A stretch of 64,000 nt of DNA from Flavobacteriaceae bacterium (GTDB taxonomy: Bacteria > Bacteroidota > Bacteroidia > Flavobacteriales > Flavobacteriaceae): assembly GCA_947491985.1 (NCBI GenBank), contig CANLLR010000002.1, forward strand, positions 1-64,000, given 5' to 3'. Under the pieces are notes generated by a model, which was not told where the DNA came from, made no database searches, and saw only the letters and a program-made list of their open reading frames with translations. Both the position numbers and the translations under genes were made by a program. How positions within the stretch are numbered: position 1 is the stretch's first letter; every line of letters starts with the position of its first letter. This document shows, piece by piece, positions 17,877 through 27,166 of the stretch.

Positions 17877-17906
17877 TTGTTTATTATTGATAATCCTATA
17901 TATTTG
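17877..17906 (+). promoter_or_regulatory. putative promoter of the S41 peptidase/OmpA operon
   Basis: TTG (17877-17879) and, 19 bp on, TATATTTG (17899-17906) match the Bacteroidota promoter consensus. The start codon is 40 bp downstream. Confidence 0.55.
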
Positions 17907-17945
17907 GACTGAATTTCACTAAATTACAAAAACCTACAAAAAACT

Positions 17946-19589
17946 ATGAAACTATTTTCATTTGTTAAAAAAAGATATATACTTCCTGTTATTGCAAGTG
18001 GCTTTTTATTTGTTGGAGTGAGTTTTAAAGATGACTTCTTTGAAATTGCTAAACAAATCGAAATTTTTACTACACTCTTCAAAACTGTAAATCAAAATTA
18101 TGTTGACGAAATTGCCCCAGCCGATATAATGGACAAAGCCATTAAAAGCATGTTGGCCGATTTAGATCCGTATACCAATTACTTTAATGAACAAGATGTA
18201 GTTAAATTTAAAATTAACAATACCGGAGAATATACGGGTATTGGTGCCTTAGTAACGCGTAAAGATGAAGTGTTAGTTATTAGAGAGCCATATAAAAGTT
18301 TTCCTGCTGACAAAGCGGGACTTAAAGCGGGAGATGCGATAACACAAATAGGCGATGTGCTTCTGGCCGATTATAAAGAAGATGCTTCACAATTATTAAA
18401 AGGTGCAAAAAACACAAAAATCGACATCAAATACATTCGACAAGGAAAAACACTTAGCACACAACTTGTTTTGGATGAGGTCGAGGTAAAAGCAGTTCCT
18501 TTCTTTTCAAAAATTGATGCTAAAACAGGATATATCGTTCTTTCAGCATTCAACCGTAAAACCACTCAAGAAACCAAAGAAGCGTTAGAAAAGCTTAAAG
18601 CTGAGGGAGCCGAACAAATTATTCTCGATTTAAGAGGAAATCCAGGCGGTTTACTTAATGAAGCTGTTAATGTTTGTAATCTTTTTGTTCCCAAAGGTGA
18701 AACAATTGTAACTACAAAATCTAAAAACGAAAAACACAACAATACCTATAAAACTACTCGCGAAGCGATTGACCTTGAAATTCCTTTAGTGATAATTGTA
18801 GATGGAAAAAGTGCTTCGGCCTCTGAAATCGTGGCAGGTGCGCTTCAAGATTTAGACAGAGCTGTAGTTTTAGGAAGTCGAAGTTTTGGAAAAGGATTGG
18901 TGCAACGTCCGTTTGATATGACGTATGGGACACAAGTAAAAGTAACCATTTCAAGGTATTACACTCCTTCTGGAAGATGTATCCAAGCTTTAGATTACGC
19001 TAAAAAAGACAAAGATGGGAAGGCAATTCGAAATGACGTTACAAAATACAATGCCTTCAAAACTAAAAAAGGCAGAACTGTTTTTGATGGTGGTGGTATT
19101 TTACCTGATGTAGAAATGGAAGAAACCAAAACAAGTCCGATTGCACAAGCGCTTCAAAAAAATGACGGAATATTTAATTTCGCTACGCTTTATTATTTCA
19201 AAAATCAATCATTAGGCGATAAAATTCCAACCGTTTCTGATACTGATTTTGCTGAATTTAAAGCCTATTTGAAAAAAGAAAAATTAAGCTTTGACACCGA
19301 AACCGAATTGGCATTAAAAACCACTTTGGAAAAAGCAAAAAAGGAAGAAATTGACAAAACAATCAGCAAAGAATATGATCAATTGGTAGTAGCGTTGCAA
19401 AAAAGTGAAGAAATTTTGTTAGACAAAAATCAAAAGGAAATTAAAAAGCTTATCCAAGATGAATTAATAAAAAGATACCAATACAAAGAAGGTTTGTACC
19501 AATTTTACACCAAAAATAATGCGGAAATTTCGAAAGCCGTATTGTTATTATCCAATAGAACCGACTATAATAAAATACTAAAAATATAA
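17946..19589 (+). CDS. S41 family carboxyl-terminal processing peptidase
   Basis: A 547-residue CtpA/Prc-like serine protease of the envelope with an N-terminal hydrophobic segment (about 12-28). A PDZ domain (about 85-165, with SFPADKAGLKAGDAI) precedes the catalytic domain. The Ser/Lys dyad is in GKSASASEIVAG (Ser within about 289-293) and SRSFGKGLVQ. The C-terminal helical region is Lys/Glu-rich. Such proteases trim periplasmic proteins and regulate peptidoglycan hydrolases in other bacteria. Its TAA overlaps the next ATG (TAATG), so it is translationally coupled to the OmpA protein. Confidence 0.95.
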   Translation: MKLFSFVKKRYILPVIASGFLFVGVSFKDDFFEIAKQIEIFTTLFKTVNQNYVDEIAPADIMDKAIKSMLADLDPYTNYFNEQDVVKFKINNTGEYTGIGALVTRKDEVLVIREPYKSFPADKAGLKAGDAITQIGDVLLADYKEDASQLLKGAKNTKIDIKYIRQGKTLSTQLVLDEVEVKAVPFFSKIDAKTGYIVLSAFNRKTTQETKEALEKLKAEGAEQIILDLRGNPGGLLNEAVNVCNLFVPKGETIVTTKSKNEKHNNTYKTTREAIDLEIPLVIIVDGKSASASEIVAGALQDLDRAVVLGSRSFGKGLVQRPFDMTYGTQVKVTISRYYTPSGRCIQALDYAKKDKDGKAIRNDVTKYNAFKTKKGRTVFDGGGILPDVEMEETKTSPIAQALQKNDGIFNFATLYYFKNQSLGDKIPTVSDTDFAEFKAYLKKEKLSFDTETELALKTTLEKAKKEEIDKTISKEYDQLVVALQKSEEILLDKNQKEIKKLIQDELIKRYQYKEGLYQFYTKNNAEISKAVLLLSNRTDYNKILKI

Positions 19590-20404
19590 TGTTTCGATTT
19601 TTAAAGATATTTCCGCTATTTATATTCGGTCTTCTCCACGCACAAGAAGAAGTAGTGCACTCTGTATACTTTGAGTTTGACAAATTTTCTTTAGATGAAA
19701 AGCAAGCTAAAGAAGTAGTGGATTTTATTAAAACCACCGATTCAACCCGAATTGAAACCATTCAAATTTTTGGTTATACTGACGATATTGGAAAGGAAGC
19801 TTACAACTATAAATTGTCTGTAAACAGAGCTTCGGCTATTCAAAATAAATTGATTAACGGCGGTATAAAAAGCAAAATTATTGTTACTATTGAAGGAAAA
19901 GGCCGGATTTTAATAGATGATGATATTATAGAAAATCTGCCCGAAAAACGTTCTAAAAACCGTCGTGTCGATATTGTATTAAATTTAAAACCTTTACCAA
20001 AAATTGAAATCCCAGGATTTTATCACTCTGTACAAAAAAACCATATTGTAGGTGATCACATTTATCTTGATACTATTTTATTTGAAAGAGGTAGTAGTAA
20101 ATTAAATTTTAAATCCAAATCAGAATTGGATAAAGTTGCTTTATTACTGCACCGATACAAAAACATTCAGTTTGAAATTCAAGGACATGTCTGTTGCACT
20201 CCTCCTTACCAAAAAGAAGCTATCGATAAAGACACCAAAAAACGTCAATTATCAAATAACAGAGCGCAATCTGTGTACAAATATTTAATCTTCCGAAAGA
20301 TTCAGAAAAACAGAATGACTTTCAAAGGTTATGGAAACACGGTTCCGCTAGGAAAAGGCGGTGAGTATGACCGTCGAGTAGAGTTGGTAATAACTAAGAT
20401 TTAA
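19589..20404 (+). CDS. OmpA family protein with two OmpA-like domains
   Basis: 271 residues with signal peptide (MFRFLKIFPLFIFGLLHAQ). Two OmpA_C-like peptidoglycan-binding modules follow. The first spans about 25-130 (VYFEFDKFSLDEKQAKEV ... FGYTDDIGKEAYNYKLSVNRA ... NRRVDI) and the second about 150-270 (ILFERGSSKLNFKSKSELD ... IQGHVCCTPPYQKEA ... RRVELVI). The second has an insertion with a Cys-Cys pair. There is no beta-barrel domain. It starts within the stop codon of the S41 peptidase gene. The stop overlaps that of the convergent GNAT gene by 4 bp. Confidence 0.9.
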   Translation: MFRFLKIFPLFIFGLLHAQEEVVHSVYFEFDKFSLDEKQAKEVVDFIKTTDSTRIETIQIFGYTDDIGKEAYNYKLSVNRASAIQNKLINGGIKSKIIVTIEGKGRILIDDDIIENLPEKRSKNRRVDIVLNLKPLPKIEIPGFYHSVQKNHIVGDHIYLDTILFERGSSKLNFKSKSELDKVALLLHRYKNIQFEIQGHVCCTPPYQKEAIDKDTKKRQLSNNRAQSVYKYLIFRKIQKNRMTFKGYGNTVPLGKGGEYDRRVELVITKI

Positions 20405-20853
20405 TTACCACGTTTCATTTCAATATGTGGAATGTCGTCTTCCAAATACGTATCACTTGTGGTCACAAATCCGTGACTTTCGTAAAATTGCTGCAAATAC
20501 AATTGAGCTGAGATTGTAATTTGATGTACACCGAATTTGGTTTCAACAGCTTGAATTGCTTCTCTCATCAACCCATGTCCCGCTTTCAGATGCCGGTGAC
20601 TTGCTTTGACAATTACCCTTCCAATAGATGCATTTTCAAAATAATCATTGGGTTGAAACAATCGAGCATAGGCAATTGTTTTTCCTTCGTATTCTCCAAT
20701 TAAGTGAAGGGCTTTTTCATCTTTTCCATCAATGTCTTGATAAACGCAATTTTGCTCCACTACAAAGACTTCGCTTCTTAATTGCAACACCGAATACAAC
20801 TCGACAAGGGAAAGTGCTTCAAATCGCTTTATTTTCCATTTAATATTTTGCAT
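20401..20853 (-). CDS. GNAT family N-acetyltransferase (ElaA-like)
   Basis: A 150-residue acetyl-CoA-dependent N-acetyltransferase of the ElaA branch. The start (MQNIKWKIKRFEALSLVELYSVLQLRSEVFVVEQ) and the acetyl-CoA binding loop region (IGRVIVKASHRHLKAGHGLM) fit the family, as does YESHGFVTTSDTYLEDDIPHIEM. The substrate is unknown. It directly follows the DUF4837 gene with no gap and overlaps the convergent OmpA-family gene by 4 bp at its 3' end. Confidence 0.92.
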   Translation of the reverse strand: MQNIKWKIKRFEALSLVELYSVLQLRSEVFVVEQNCVYQDIDGKDEKALHLIGEYEGKTIAYARLFQPNDYFENASIGRVIVKASHRHLKAGHGLMREAIQAVETKFGVHQITISAQLYLQQFYESHGFVTTSDTYLEDDIPHIEMKRGN

Positions 20854-21846
20854 CTACTTTGTTGTTGTAAAAAATTGAACAGATTTTATTATGGCTTCCA
20901 ATTCTAACATTAAATCTCTTTTTTCTTTCGAAGGCGCATAACAAAAACCTTCTAAAATTAAAATCCGATTGTTTTTGGTATCTACAAAAGCGAAGTTAAT
21001 GAATGGTCCCGACATGAAATCGTTTTTTAAATCCCAAGTTCCTTTCGTTTCATATACGGTTTTTCCAGAAACAATAGCTTTTGAAAAAAAAGGAGAAAAA
21101 GCGGATTCTGTAATCATATTGGTTCTGGGTTTGCTTCCTCGGATGTACCTTCTGCCGATTGAATCTCTCCATTTTACAACGCTTTTTGCAAAGTTGGTAG
21201 TGTCTTTATTGGTGTTTATTGGAACTTGGTATACGAGCAAACTTAAATTACCGCTTGTAATTTCTTTTTTTAACCAAACAAACCTTTTCCCTTGAACTAC
21301 TATTTTATATTTAGAAGGGATGCTCAGTATAACATTAAATCTTGATTTTATTTTATCCGTAAGTAATTTATCATTGGTAATCTGACTTTGAAAAACTTTG
21401 ATTTCTGAAGCTTTAATTTCTTGTATAATCTTTGGTGCATTTTTTTCAATACTGTCTAATAATTCTTGAACGCTTGACCCAGAAATATGAACGGCAAGTT
21501 GTGGGGTAACGTATTCGTCTTCTTTGATGTAAAACTTGCTTTTTGACTCCTTTTTAATCACAATAATATTGCGACTGTTGGTCATAAATCCTTCTAATAA
21601 TTTTCCTGGATATTGATTTAATGTAAAAATAGGCTCCTCATCTTGTAGTCCTAAAACAGGAGAGGCAAATTTATTTCGAAGTGAATCACCTACTTCTCCG
21701 TTCCATAACTGGTCATCGATGATTACGGAAACAGCATTCATCTTGGTTAACGATTCGGAGGCGCTTGATGGTTTTTTTTGGGTGCATGATACCAGCAAGC
21801 TTAAAAAGCTTAGGACTGATACCAATAAAAAATGGGTTTTATTCAT
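20854..21846 (-). CDS. DUF4837 family lipoprotein
   Basis: 330 residues from the ATG at 21846, with a lipoprotein signal (MNKTHFLLVSVLSFLSLLVSC). The frame extends to a GTG at 21891 inside the upstream gene, but only the ATG places the signal peptide at the N-terminus. DUF4837 is a Bacteroidota family of unknown function. Landmarks are VIIDDQLWNGEVGDSLR, EPIFTLNQYP and WRDSIGRRYIRGSKP. It lies 37 bp after the lytic transglycosylase gene and is probably cotranscribed with it, hinting at a cell-wall role. Confidence 0.87.
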   Translation of the reverse strand: MNKTHFLLVSVLSFLSLLVSCTQKKPSSASESLTKMNAVSVIIDDQLWNGEVGDSLRNKFASPVLGLQDEEPIFTLNQYPGKLLEGFMTNSRNIIVIKKESKSKFYIKEDEYVTPQLAVHISGSSVQELLDSIEKNAPKIIQEIKASEIKVFQSQITNDKLLTDKIKSRFNVILSIPSKYKIVVQGKRFVWLKKEITSGNLSLLVYQVPINTNKDTTNFAKSVVKWRDSIGRRYIRGSKPRTNMITESAFSPFFSKAIVSGKTVYETKGTWDLKNDFMSGPFINFAFVDTKNNRILILEGFCYAPSKEKRDLMLELEAIIKSVQFFTTTK

Positions 21847-21883
21847 AATAAAATAAAACCCAAATTTATTGAAGATTTTTGTA

Positions 21884-24205
21884 TTATCCACTAATTTTTA
21901 ATTTCATTCCGGGTTGAATGCTTTCTCCTTTAATGTTGTTCCATTTTTTAATATCTGAAATGGTTACCCCAGGAAACTTTTTTGAAATGCTAAACAATGA
22001 ATCGCCTCTTTGAACTGAGTACATTTTGTCTTTTTGTTTTTGAGACATCGCGTAATCGCTGTTTTTTGCTTTTTTAGATTTTGGAGTTGTTGTGGCAATT
22101 TCTTCTTTACCCACAATTAATTTTTCGCCTTCTTTGATATTGGTGTCTGAAAGCGAGTTCCATTCTAACAAATCATTAATTGTTGTATTGTATTTTCTGG
22201 CAATTGCTCCCAAAAACTCACCTTTTCCAACAACGTGTTCGATAGGTTTCGTTTGAGCAACTTGATCAATAGTATCAGATACCGGTTGATTTGAAATAAT
22301 AATTTGAGTACCTAGTTTAACATTAGTATCCATTAAATTATTCCAATCTTTCAATTGTTGAACTGTAACATCGTGCGACTTTGCGATTGAACTTAAATTA
22401 TCGCCTTTTTGCACTACGTAATATCCTTCATGTTTAGAAGAAGTGTCATTAGTTTCTTCAACTTTGCTCTTGTCAGATTTTACAGATTTTGGCTCATTTA
22501 CAGCAATTACATCTGTTTTATCCAAAGTAGGCGTTTTTATTTCTTTCTTGACTGTGGCAACAACTCTTTCGTTTTTGATGATCTTTAAATTCGAACCAAG
22601 TAAGATGTTGTTGCTTTTCAACTTGTTCCATTTTTTTATATCCGCTACTGTAACATCGTGTTTTGAGGCAATTTCACTAATATTATCGCCGCTTTTTACT
22701 TTGTAAGTTTTAGTTACATCTTTGTAAGTCACTACTTTTTCAGAGGTGAATTTTTTATCCAATTTCGAATCAGCATTTGCTATTTGTGTGCTTTCGATAG
22801 TTTTGGCTACTGTATCTTTAACCGATGCATTTTTATCTCTATAGGCAATCTTCTCGGTGGCAACTATTTTTAAATTTCTACCAAGTGGTGCTTTATTGCT
22901 TCTTAAACCATTCCATTTTTTTAGCTCAGCAACCGTTACGCCATATTTGTTGGATATTTCACTTAAGTTATCTCCACGACGCACCTTGTGATATTTGGTA
23001 CGACTTACAAAATCACTCGCTACATACGAAGTATTTGTAGAATCATTTTGTCGTACAAAAGCCAATCTTTCGTATGGTTTTTCTCTTTTACTTTCAATAT
23101 AATCCGCATAGGCATATACTTTATCTTCATTGGAAGTAAATATGGCAATCTTATCTTTCGGCAATCGTAAATAATTGATTTTCCCGGCAATCGACGGAAT
23201 TTCATTTCGTTTATAAGAAGGATTAAAAAATTGCAATTCGGATTCTGAAATATCTAATAAATCAGAAATTTGTTTGAATGTTAGGTGCTTTTTAATACCA
23301 ATTGTATCGGTAGCAAAATGATTTGCAATGGCTTTATTTGGTTTAATTCCGTGCTCTTTATGGTATTCAAAAATGTACATTGTAGCTAAAAAAGCAGGCA
23401 AATATCCTTGCGTTTCTTTTGGAAGATTTTTACGGATATTCCAGTAATTCTGTTGTCCGCCTGAGCGTCGAATTGCTTTAGCAACATTTCCTGGACCTGA
23501 ATTGTACGATGCCAAAACCAAATCCCAATCGCCAAAAATGCCAAACATATTGGTCATGTATTGCGCTGCGGCATTACTTGCGATAATAGGATCGCTCCTT
23601 TCGTCAATATAAGTATCAATATTGATTCCGTATTGTTTACCGGTTTGATACATGAACTGCCACAAACCTGTTGCTCCCATTTTAGAAACTGCTTTTGGGT
23701 TCAAAGCCGACTCAACCACAGCTAAATATTTGATTTCAAGGGGAATGTTCTTTTTGGCTAATTCTTCTTCAAAAATCGGGAAATAAAACTGTGATATTCC
23801 CATTAATCGCTCAAATCCTTTTTTTCTGTTCTTCAAAAATGATTTGATTACATTTTCTAAACCAATATTGTATTCGATGTTGAACGGTGATTTTTCGTCG
23901 AGTCGTTTAAGTCTTTCTTTTAGCAATTCTGTTGGTAATTCAAAATCTACTTTTTCATCAACATTGACACTTTTAATGTCTGAAATCATTTCATTATATC
24001 CATCCAAATTGGTCAATTCTTTCATCCAAAGACTATCAATACACATGGCAATTTCGTCTTTAACGAATGTTTTTTTGATAGAATCTAAGAATGATATTTT
24101 GGGTTCTTGTTTAAGTGTAGCAACGTCATTCGTCGGTGTTTCTTGCGCATACAACGGGGAAATTGCAACTAAGAGTGCGAGAGTGATTTTATTTTTTATT
24201 CTCAT
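21884..24205 (-). CDS. lytic transglycosylase with five LysM repeats (MltD-like)
   Basis: 773 residues: a signal peptide (about 1-20), a helical region, an SLT domain (about 135-260) with the catalytic glutamate in YLAVVESALNPKAVSKMGA and family motif GLWQFM, and AYN-type ASYNSGPGNV. Five LysM peptidoglycan-binding repeats follow, beginning HKVRRGDNLSEIS, YKVKSGDNISEIA, YVVQKGDNLSSIA, HVVGKGEFLGAIA and YSVQRGDSLFSIS. The last one ends the protein. MltD-type enzymes cleave glycan strands non-hydrolytically to give anhydro-muropeptides. Downstream partner genes encode DUF4837 and GNAT proteins. Confidence 0.96.
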   Translation of the reverse strand: MRIKNKITLALLVAISPLYAQETPTNDVATLKQEPKISFLDSIKKTFVKDEIAMCIDSLWMKELTNLDGYNEMISDIKSVNVDEKVDFELPTELLKERLKRLDEKSPFNIEYNIGLENVIKSFLKNRKKGFERLMGISQFYFPIFEEELAKKNIPLEIKYLAVVESALNPKAVSKMGATGLWQFMYQTGKQYGINIDTYIDERSDPIIASNAAAQYMTNMFGIFGDWDLVLASYNSGPGNVAKAIRRSGGQQNYWNIRKNLPKETQGYLPAFLATMYIFEYHKEHGIKPNKAIANHFATDTIGIKKHLTFKQISDLLDISESELQFFNPSYKRNEIPSIAGKINYLRLPKDKIAIFTSNEDKVYAYADYIESKREKPYERLAFVRQNDSTNTSYVASDFVSRTKYHKVRRGDNLSEISNKYGVTVAELKKWNGLRSNKAPLGRNLKIVATEKIAYRDKNASVKDTVAKTIESTQIANADSKLDKKFTSEKVVTYKDVTKTYKVKSGDNISEIASKHDVTVADIKKWNKLKSNNILLGSNLKIIKNERVVATVKKEIKTPTLDKTDVIAVNEPKSVKSDKSKVEETNDTSSKHEGYYVVQKGDNLSSIAKSHDVTVQQLKDWNNLMDTNVKLGTQIIISNQPVSDTIDQVAQTKPIEHVVGKGEFLGAIARKYNTTINDLLEWNSLSDTNIKEGEKLIVGKEEIATTTPKSKKAKNSDYAMSQKQKDKMYSVQRGDSLFSISKKFPGVTISDIKKWNNIKGESIQPGMKLKISG

Positions 24206-24306
24206 AATTTTTTTACTAAATTATTATTCAGGCATTTACGCTAGAATAATGCAAACATAACGCGTTTAAATGAAAAATGTTGTTTAAATAGTGTTAAAAG
24301 TGCTTC

Positions 24307-25494
24307 TTAATCTAAAATTGCAGCAATGCCAGGTAAAACTTTTCCTTCTAACATTTCAAGCATGGCGCCGCCTCCAGTAGAAACATAACTCATCTTATTT
24401 TCTAATCCAAATTGTTTCACAGCAGCCACCGAATCGCCACCGCCAACAAGTGAAAAACAGCCATTTTTAGTCGATTCAGCAATGTATTCGCCAAGAGTTA
24501 TGGTTCCGTGAGCGAATTTTTCTAATTCAAAAACACCTAACGGACCGTTCCAAAGAATGGTTTTAGATTCCATGATGATCTTCTTAAAGCTATCTAACGA
24601 TTTTGGACCAGCATCCAACCCTTGCCAACCATCAGGAATTTCACGAACATCCACAACTTGAGTGTCAGCATCATTTGAAAAAGCATTCGCCGCTACTACG
24701 TCAACCGGAATGTGAATGTGAACGTTTTTCAGTTTCGCTTGGTGTAAAATTTCGAGCGCCAAGTCCATTTTATCGTCTTCGCAAATAGAGTTTCCAATTT
24801 TTCCACCCAAGGCTTTGATAAAGGTAAACGTCATTCCGCCTCCAATTATCATGTGATCTACTTTGTCTAAAATATTTTCGATAACTGTAATTTTAGATGA
24901 CACTTTCGAGCCTCCAAGAATTGCAGTAACAGGTTTTTCAGAATTTTTCAACACGCGATTTAAGCTTTCGATTTCTTTAGCCAAAAGCAATCCGAAACAT
25001 TTATGATCTGGAAAAAATTGGGCAATTATAGTGGTTGATGCATGTGCTCTGTGTGCCGTTCCGAAGGCGTCGTTAACGTATATATTGCCTAATAAAGTCA
25101 ATTCTTTTGCAAATGCCAAATCACCCGATTCTTCTTCTGGGTAAAAACGAAGGTTTTCAAGTAATAAAACTTGTCCTGGTTTTAAATTTTGAGAAGCAGT
25201 TTGAGCGATTTCGCCTTTGCAATCGGCTGCAAAAAGCACATCTACGCCCAATATTTCTGACGTTGTTGCTACAATATGTTTAAGTGAATACTTGTCTTCT
25301 TTTCCTTTTGGTCGACCTAAATGCGACATCAAAATCACACTTCCGCCATCGGCCAAAATAGCATCAATCGTTGGTTTTGCAGCTTCGATTCTATTGGCAT
25401 CGGTAACCTTAAAATTTTCGTCCAGGGGTACATTAAAATCAACTCGAATCAGTGCTTTTTTGTTGCTAAAATTGAAATCTGAGATTGTTTTCAT
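24307..25494 (-). CDS. pgk: phosphoglycerate kinase
   Basis: A 395-residue glycolytic enzyme that transfers phosphate from 1,3-bisphosphoglycerate to ADP. Landmarks are the N-terminal [28 protein letters not shown], the [12 protein letters not shown] hinge and the C-terminal nucleotide site [15 protein letters not shown] with [11 protein letters not shown]. The length is standard. It is monocistronic, about 100 bp upstream of the LysM transglycosylase on the same strand, and divergent from holB. Confidence 0.98.
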   Translation of the reverse strand: MKTISDFNFSNKKALIRVDFNVPLDENFKVTDANRIEAAKPTIDAILADGGSVILMSHLGRPKGKEDKYSLKHIVATTSEILGVDVLFAADCKGEIAQTASQNLKPGQVLLLENLRFYPEEESGDLAFAKELTLLGNIYVNDAFGTAHRAHASTTIIAQFFPDHKCFGLLLAKEIESLNRVLKNSEKPVTAILGGSKVSSKITVIENILDKVDHMIIGGGMTFTFIKALGGKIGNSICEDDKMDLALEILHQAKLKNVHIHIPVDVVAANAFSNDADTQVVDVREIPDGWQGLDAGPKSLDSFKKIIMESKTILWNGPLGVFELEKFAHGTITLGEYIAESTKNGCFSLVGGGDSVAAVKQFGLENKMSYVSTGGGAMLEMLEGKVLPGIAAILD

Positions 25495-25522
25495 TGTTGT
25501 TGTGTTTGTTTTATTGACGTTG

Positions 25523-25530
25523 CAAAGATA
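25523..25530 (-). promoter_or_regulatory. putative -7 element for pgk
   Basis: Minus-strand TATCTTTG (TAnnTTTG) lies about 30 bp before the pgk ATG. No clear -33 TTTG is seen at the usual spacing. Confidence 0.45.
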
Positions 25531-25623
25531 GGTTTTTGTTTTTTTCTAAAAAAATCAGCCAAAAATTGAGCTTTATTTAAGCATCTTTCCGACCATTTTT
25601 AGGCGCAATCACGGTATTTATTT

Positions 25624-25631
25624 TATATTTG
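25624..25631 (+). promoter_or_regulatory. putative -7 element very close to the holB start
   Basis: TATATTTG (25624-25631) ends only 4 bp before the holB ATG. If used, transcription would start at or near the initiation codon, giving a leaderless or near-leaderless mRNA. Confidence 0.4.
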
Positions 25632-25635
25632 CTTC

Positions 25636-26784
25636 ATGCAGTTTTCAGAAATTTTAGGACAAGATCACATCAAAAATCATTTAACAACCAGTGCGAGCAA
25701 TGGGAGAATTCCGCATGCACAATTGTTCATTGGTTCCGAAGGAAGTGGCACTTTAGCCATTGCAATTGCATATGCTCAATATATCGTTTGTGGAAATGTG
25801 GGTAACGAAAATTCAGGAGAAAACACTTCGTGTAATTTAAAATTCGACCATTTATCGCATCCTGATTTGCATTTTGTATATCCATCCGTAACTACAGAGG
25901 GCGTCAAAACCAAACCGAAAAGTTTGGATTTTATCAAAGAATGGCGCCAATTTGTTAGCGAAACACCTTATGGTAGTTTGTTTGATTGGTATAAATTATT
26001 AGGCGTGGCTAACAAACAAGGCGAAATTCGTGTGGAAGATGCGAATGAAATTGTAAAATCGCTTTCGTTAAAATCACACGAAGGCGGTTATAAAGTGATG
26101 ATTGTTTGGATGGCGGATAAAATTAACATCGCCGCGTCGAATAAACTCTTGAAATTATTGGAAGAACCGAATGAAAAAACGGTTTTTATTTTGATTTCTG
26201 AAAATGAAGAAGACATTATTCAAACCATTCGCTCGCGTTGTCAGGTATTGCATTTTAAAGGTTTGCCCGAAAAAACGATTAGTGAAGCCTTGCTTTTTAA
26301 CGAAGGTGTTGATGATAAAACGGCGTATAAAATTGCACATCAAGCACAAGGCAATTACAACAAAGCCTTGCATTTATTGCACAACGACACCGATGATTTG
26401 CCTTTTGAGGAATGGTTTTTAGTTTGGGTAAGAGCTGCGTTTAGAGCTAAAGGAAATGCCGCAGCAATTGAGGATTTAATTCGTTGGAGCGAGCAAATTG
26501 CGGGATTAGGTCGCGAGGCACAAAAGAAATTTTTAAATTATTGTATTGATATGTTCCGTCAAGGTTTGTTACTCAATTATGAAGCTAAAAAACTGGTGTA
26601 CATGGAACCCGTTGATGAAAAATTCAAACTCGAAAACTTTGCGCCTTTCGTAACTGGAAATAATATTACAGAGATTTTCACTTCGCTTTCTGATGCGATT
26701 TATCATATTGAACGCAACGGAAATGCAAAAATAATTTTGACCGATTTATCCATAAAATTAACCCGTTTAATTCATAAAAAATAA
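25636..26784 (+). CDS. holB: DNA polymerase III delta' subunit
   Basis: 382 residues; clamp-loader component of the replicative DNA polymerase. The start MQFSEILGQDHIKNHLTTS and the SNGRIPHAQLFIGSEGSGT region correspond to the AAA+ fold with a degenerate P-loop, as is normal for delta'. KINIAASNKLLKLLEEPNEKTVFILIS and TIRSRCQVLHF are the sensor-1/SRC region. The four-cysteine zinc module of E. coli is reduced here. It is followed 4 bp later by a small DoxX-like gene. Confidence 0.93.
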   Translation: MQFSEILGQDHIKNHLTTSASNGRIPHAQLFIGSEGSGTLAIAIAYAQYIVCGNVGNENSGENTSCNLKFDHLSHPDLHFVYPSVTTEGVKTKPKSLDFIKEWRQFVSETPYGSLFDWYKLLGVANKQGEIRVEDANEIVKSLSLKSHEGGYKVMIVWMADKINIAASNKLLKLLEEPNEKTVFILISENEEDIIQTIRSRCQVLHFKGLPEKTISEALLFNEGVDDKTAYKIAHQAQGNYNKALHLLHNDTDDLPFEEWFLVWVRAAFRAKGNAAAIEDLIRWSEQIAGLGREAQKKFLNYCIDMFRQGLLLNYEAKKLVYMEPVDEKFKLENFAPFVTGNNITEIFTSLSDAIYHIERNGNAKIILTDLSIKLTRLIHKK

Positions 26785-26788
26785 CGCT

Positions 26789-27166
26789 ATGAACAATACT
26801 GCTTTGGTTTTGGCTTTTTTGGCACTCACTTTTATCATGTCGGCACACAATAAAATCTTTTATTGGAACGATAATATGGCTTGGTTGAAACCGCACTTTG
26901 AAAAAACCATCTTAAAAAATCAAGTGCCGTTGGCTACCGGAATTTTAGTGGTTTTGGAATTGATTGCTGGAATCTTATCGCTATCCGGAATTGTAGAATT
27001 GTACATTAACGGCGGTCGCATGTTTGGCTTTTATGGTGCTGTTTTCTCTTGTATTTCGTTGCTTTTTATGCTTTTCGGACAACGATTGGCTAAAGATTAC
27101 GATGGTGCTCGAACCATTGCCATTTATTTTGTTCCAGCGGTTTTAGGAGTTTTTTGGTTGAGTTAA
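26789..27166 (+). CDS. DoxX-like small membrane protein
   Basis: 125 residues with four predicted membrane segments (about 4-18, 47-67, 78-98 and 108-123). It resembles the DoxX/SURF4 family of small inner-membrane proteins of mostly unknown role. It starts 4 bp after holB and is probably cotranscribed with it. It ends immediately next to the convergent helicase gene. Confidence 0.75.
   Translation: MNNTALVLAFLALTFIMSAHNKIFYWNDNMAWLKPHFEKTILKNQVPLATGILVVLELIAGILSLSGIVELYINGGRMFGFYGAVFSCISLLFMLFGQRLAKDYDGARTIAIYFVPAVLGVFWLS

Noticed and set aside
22443-23205. Frames opposite the LysM transglycosylase
   Set aside because: Shadows of a clearly coding gene; no family features.
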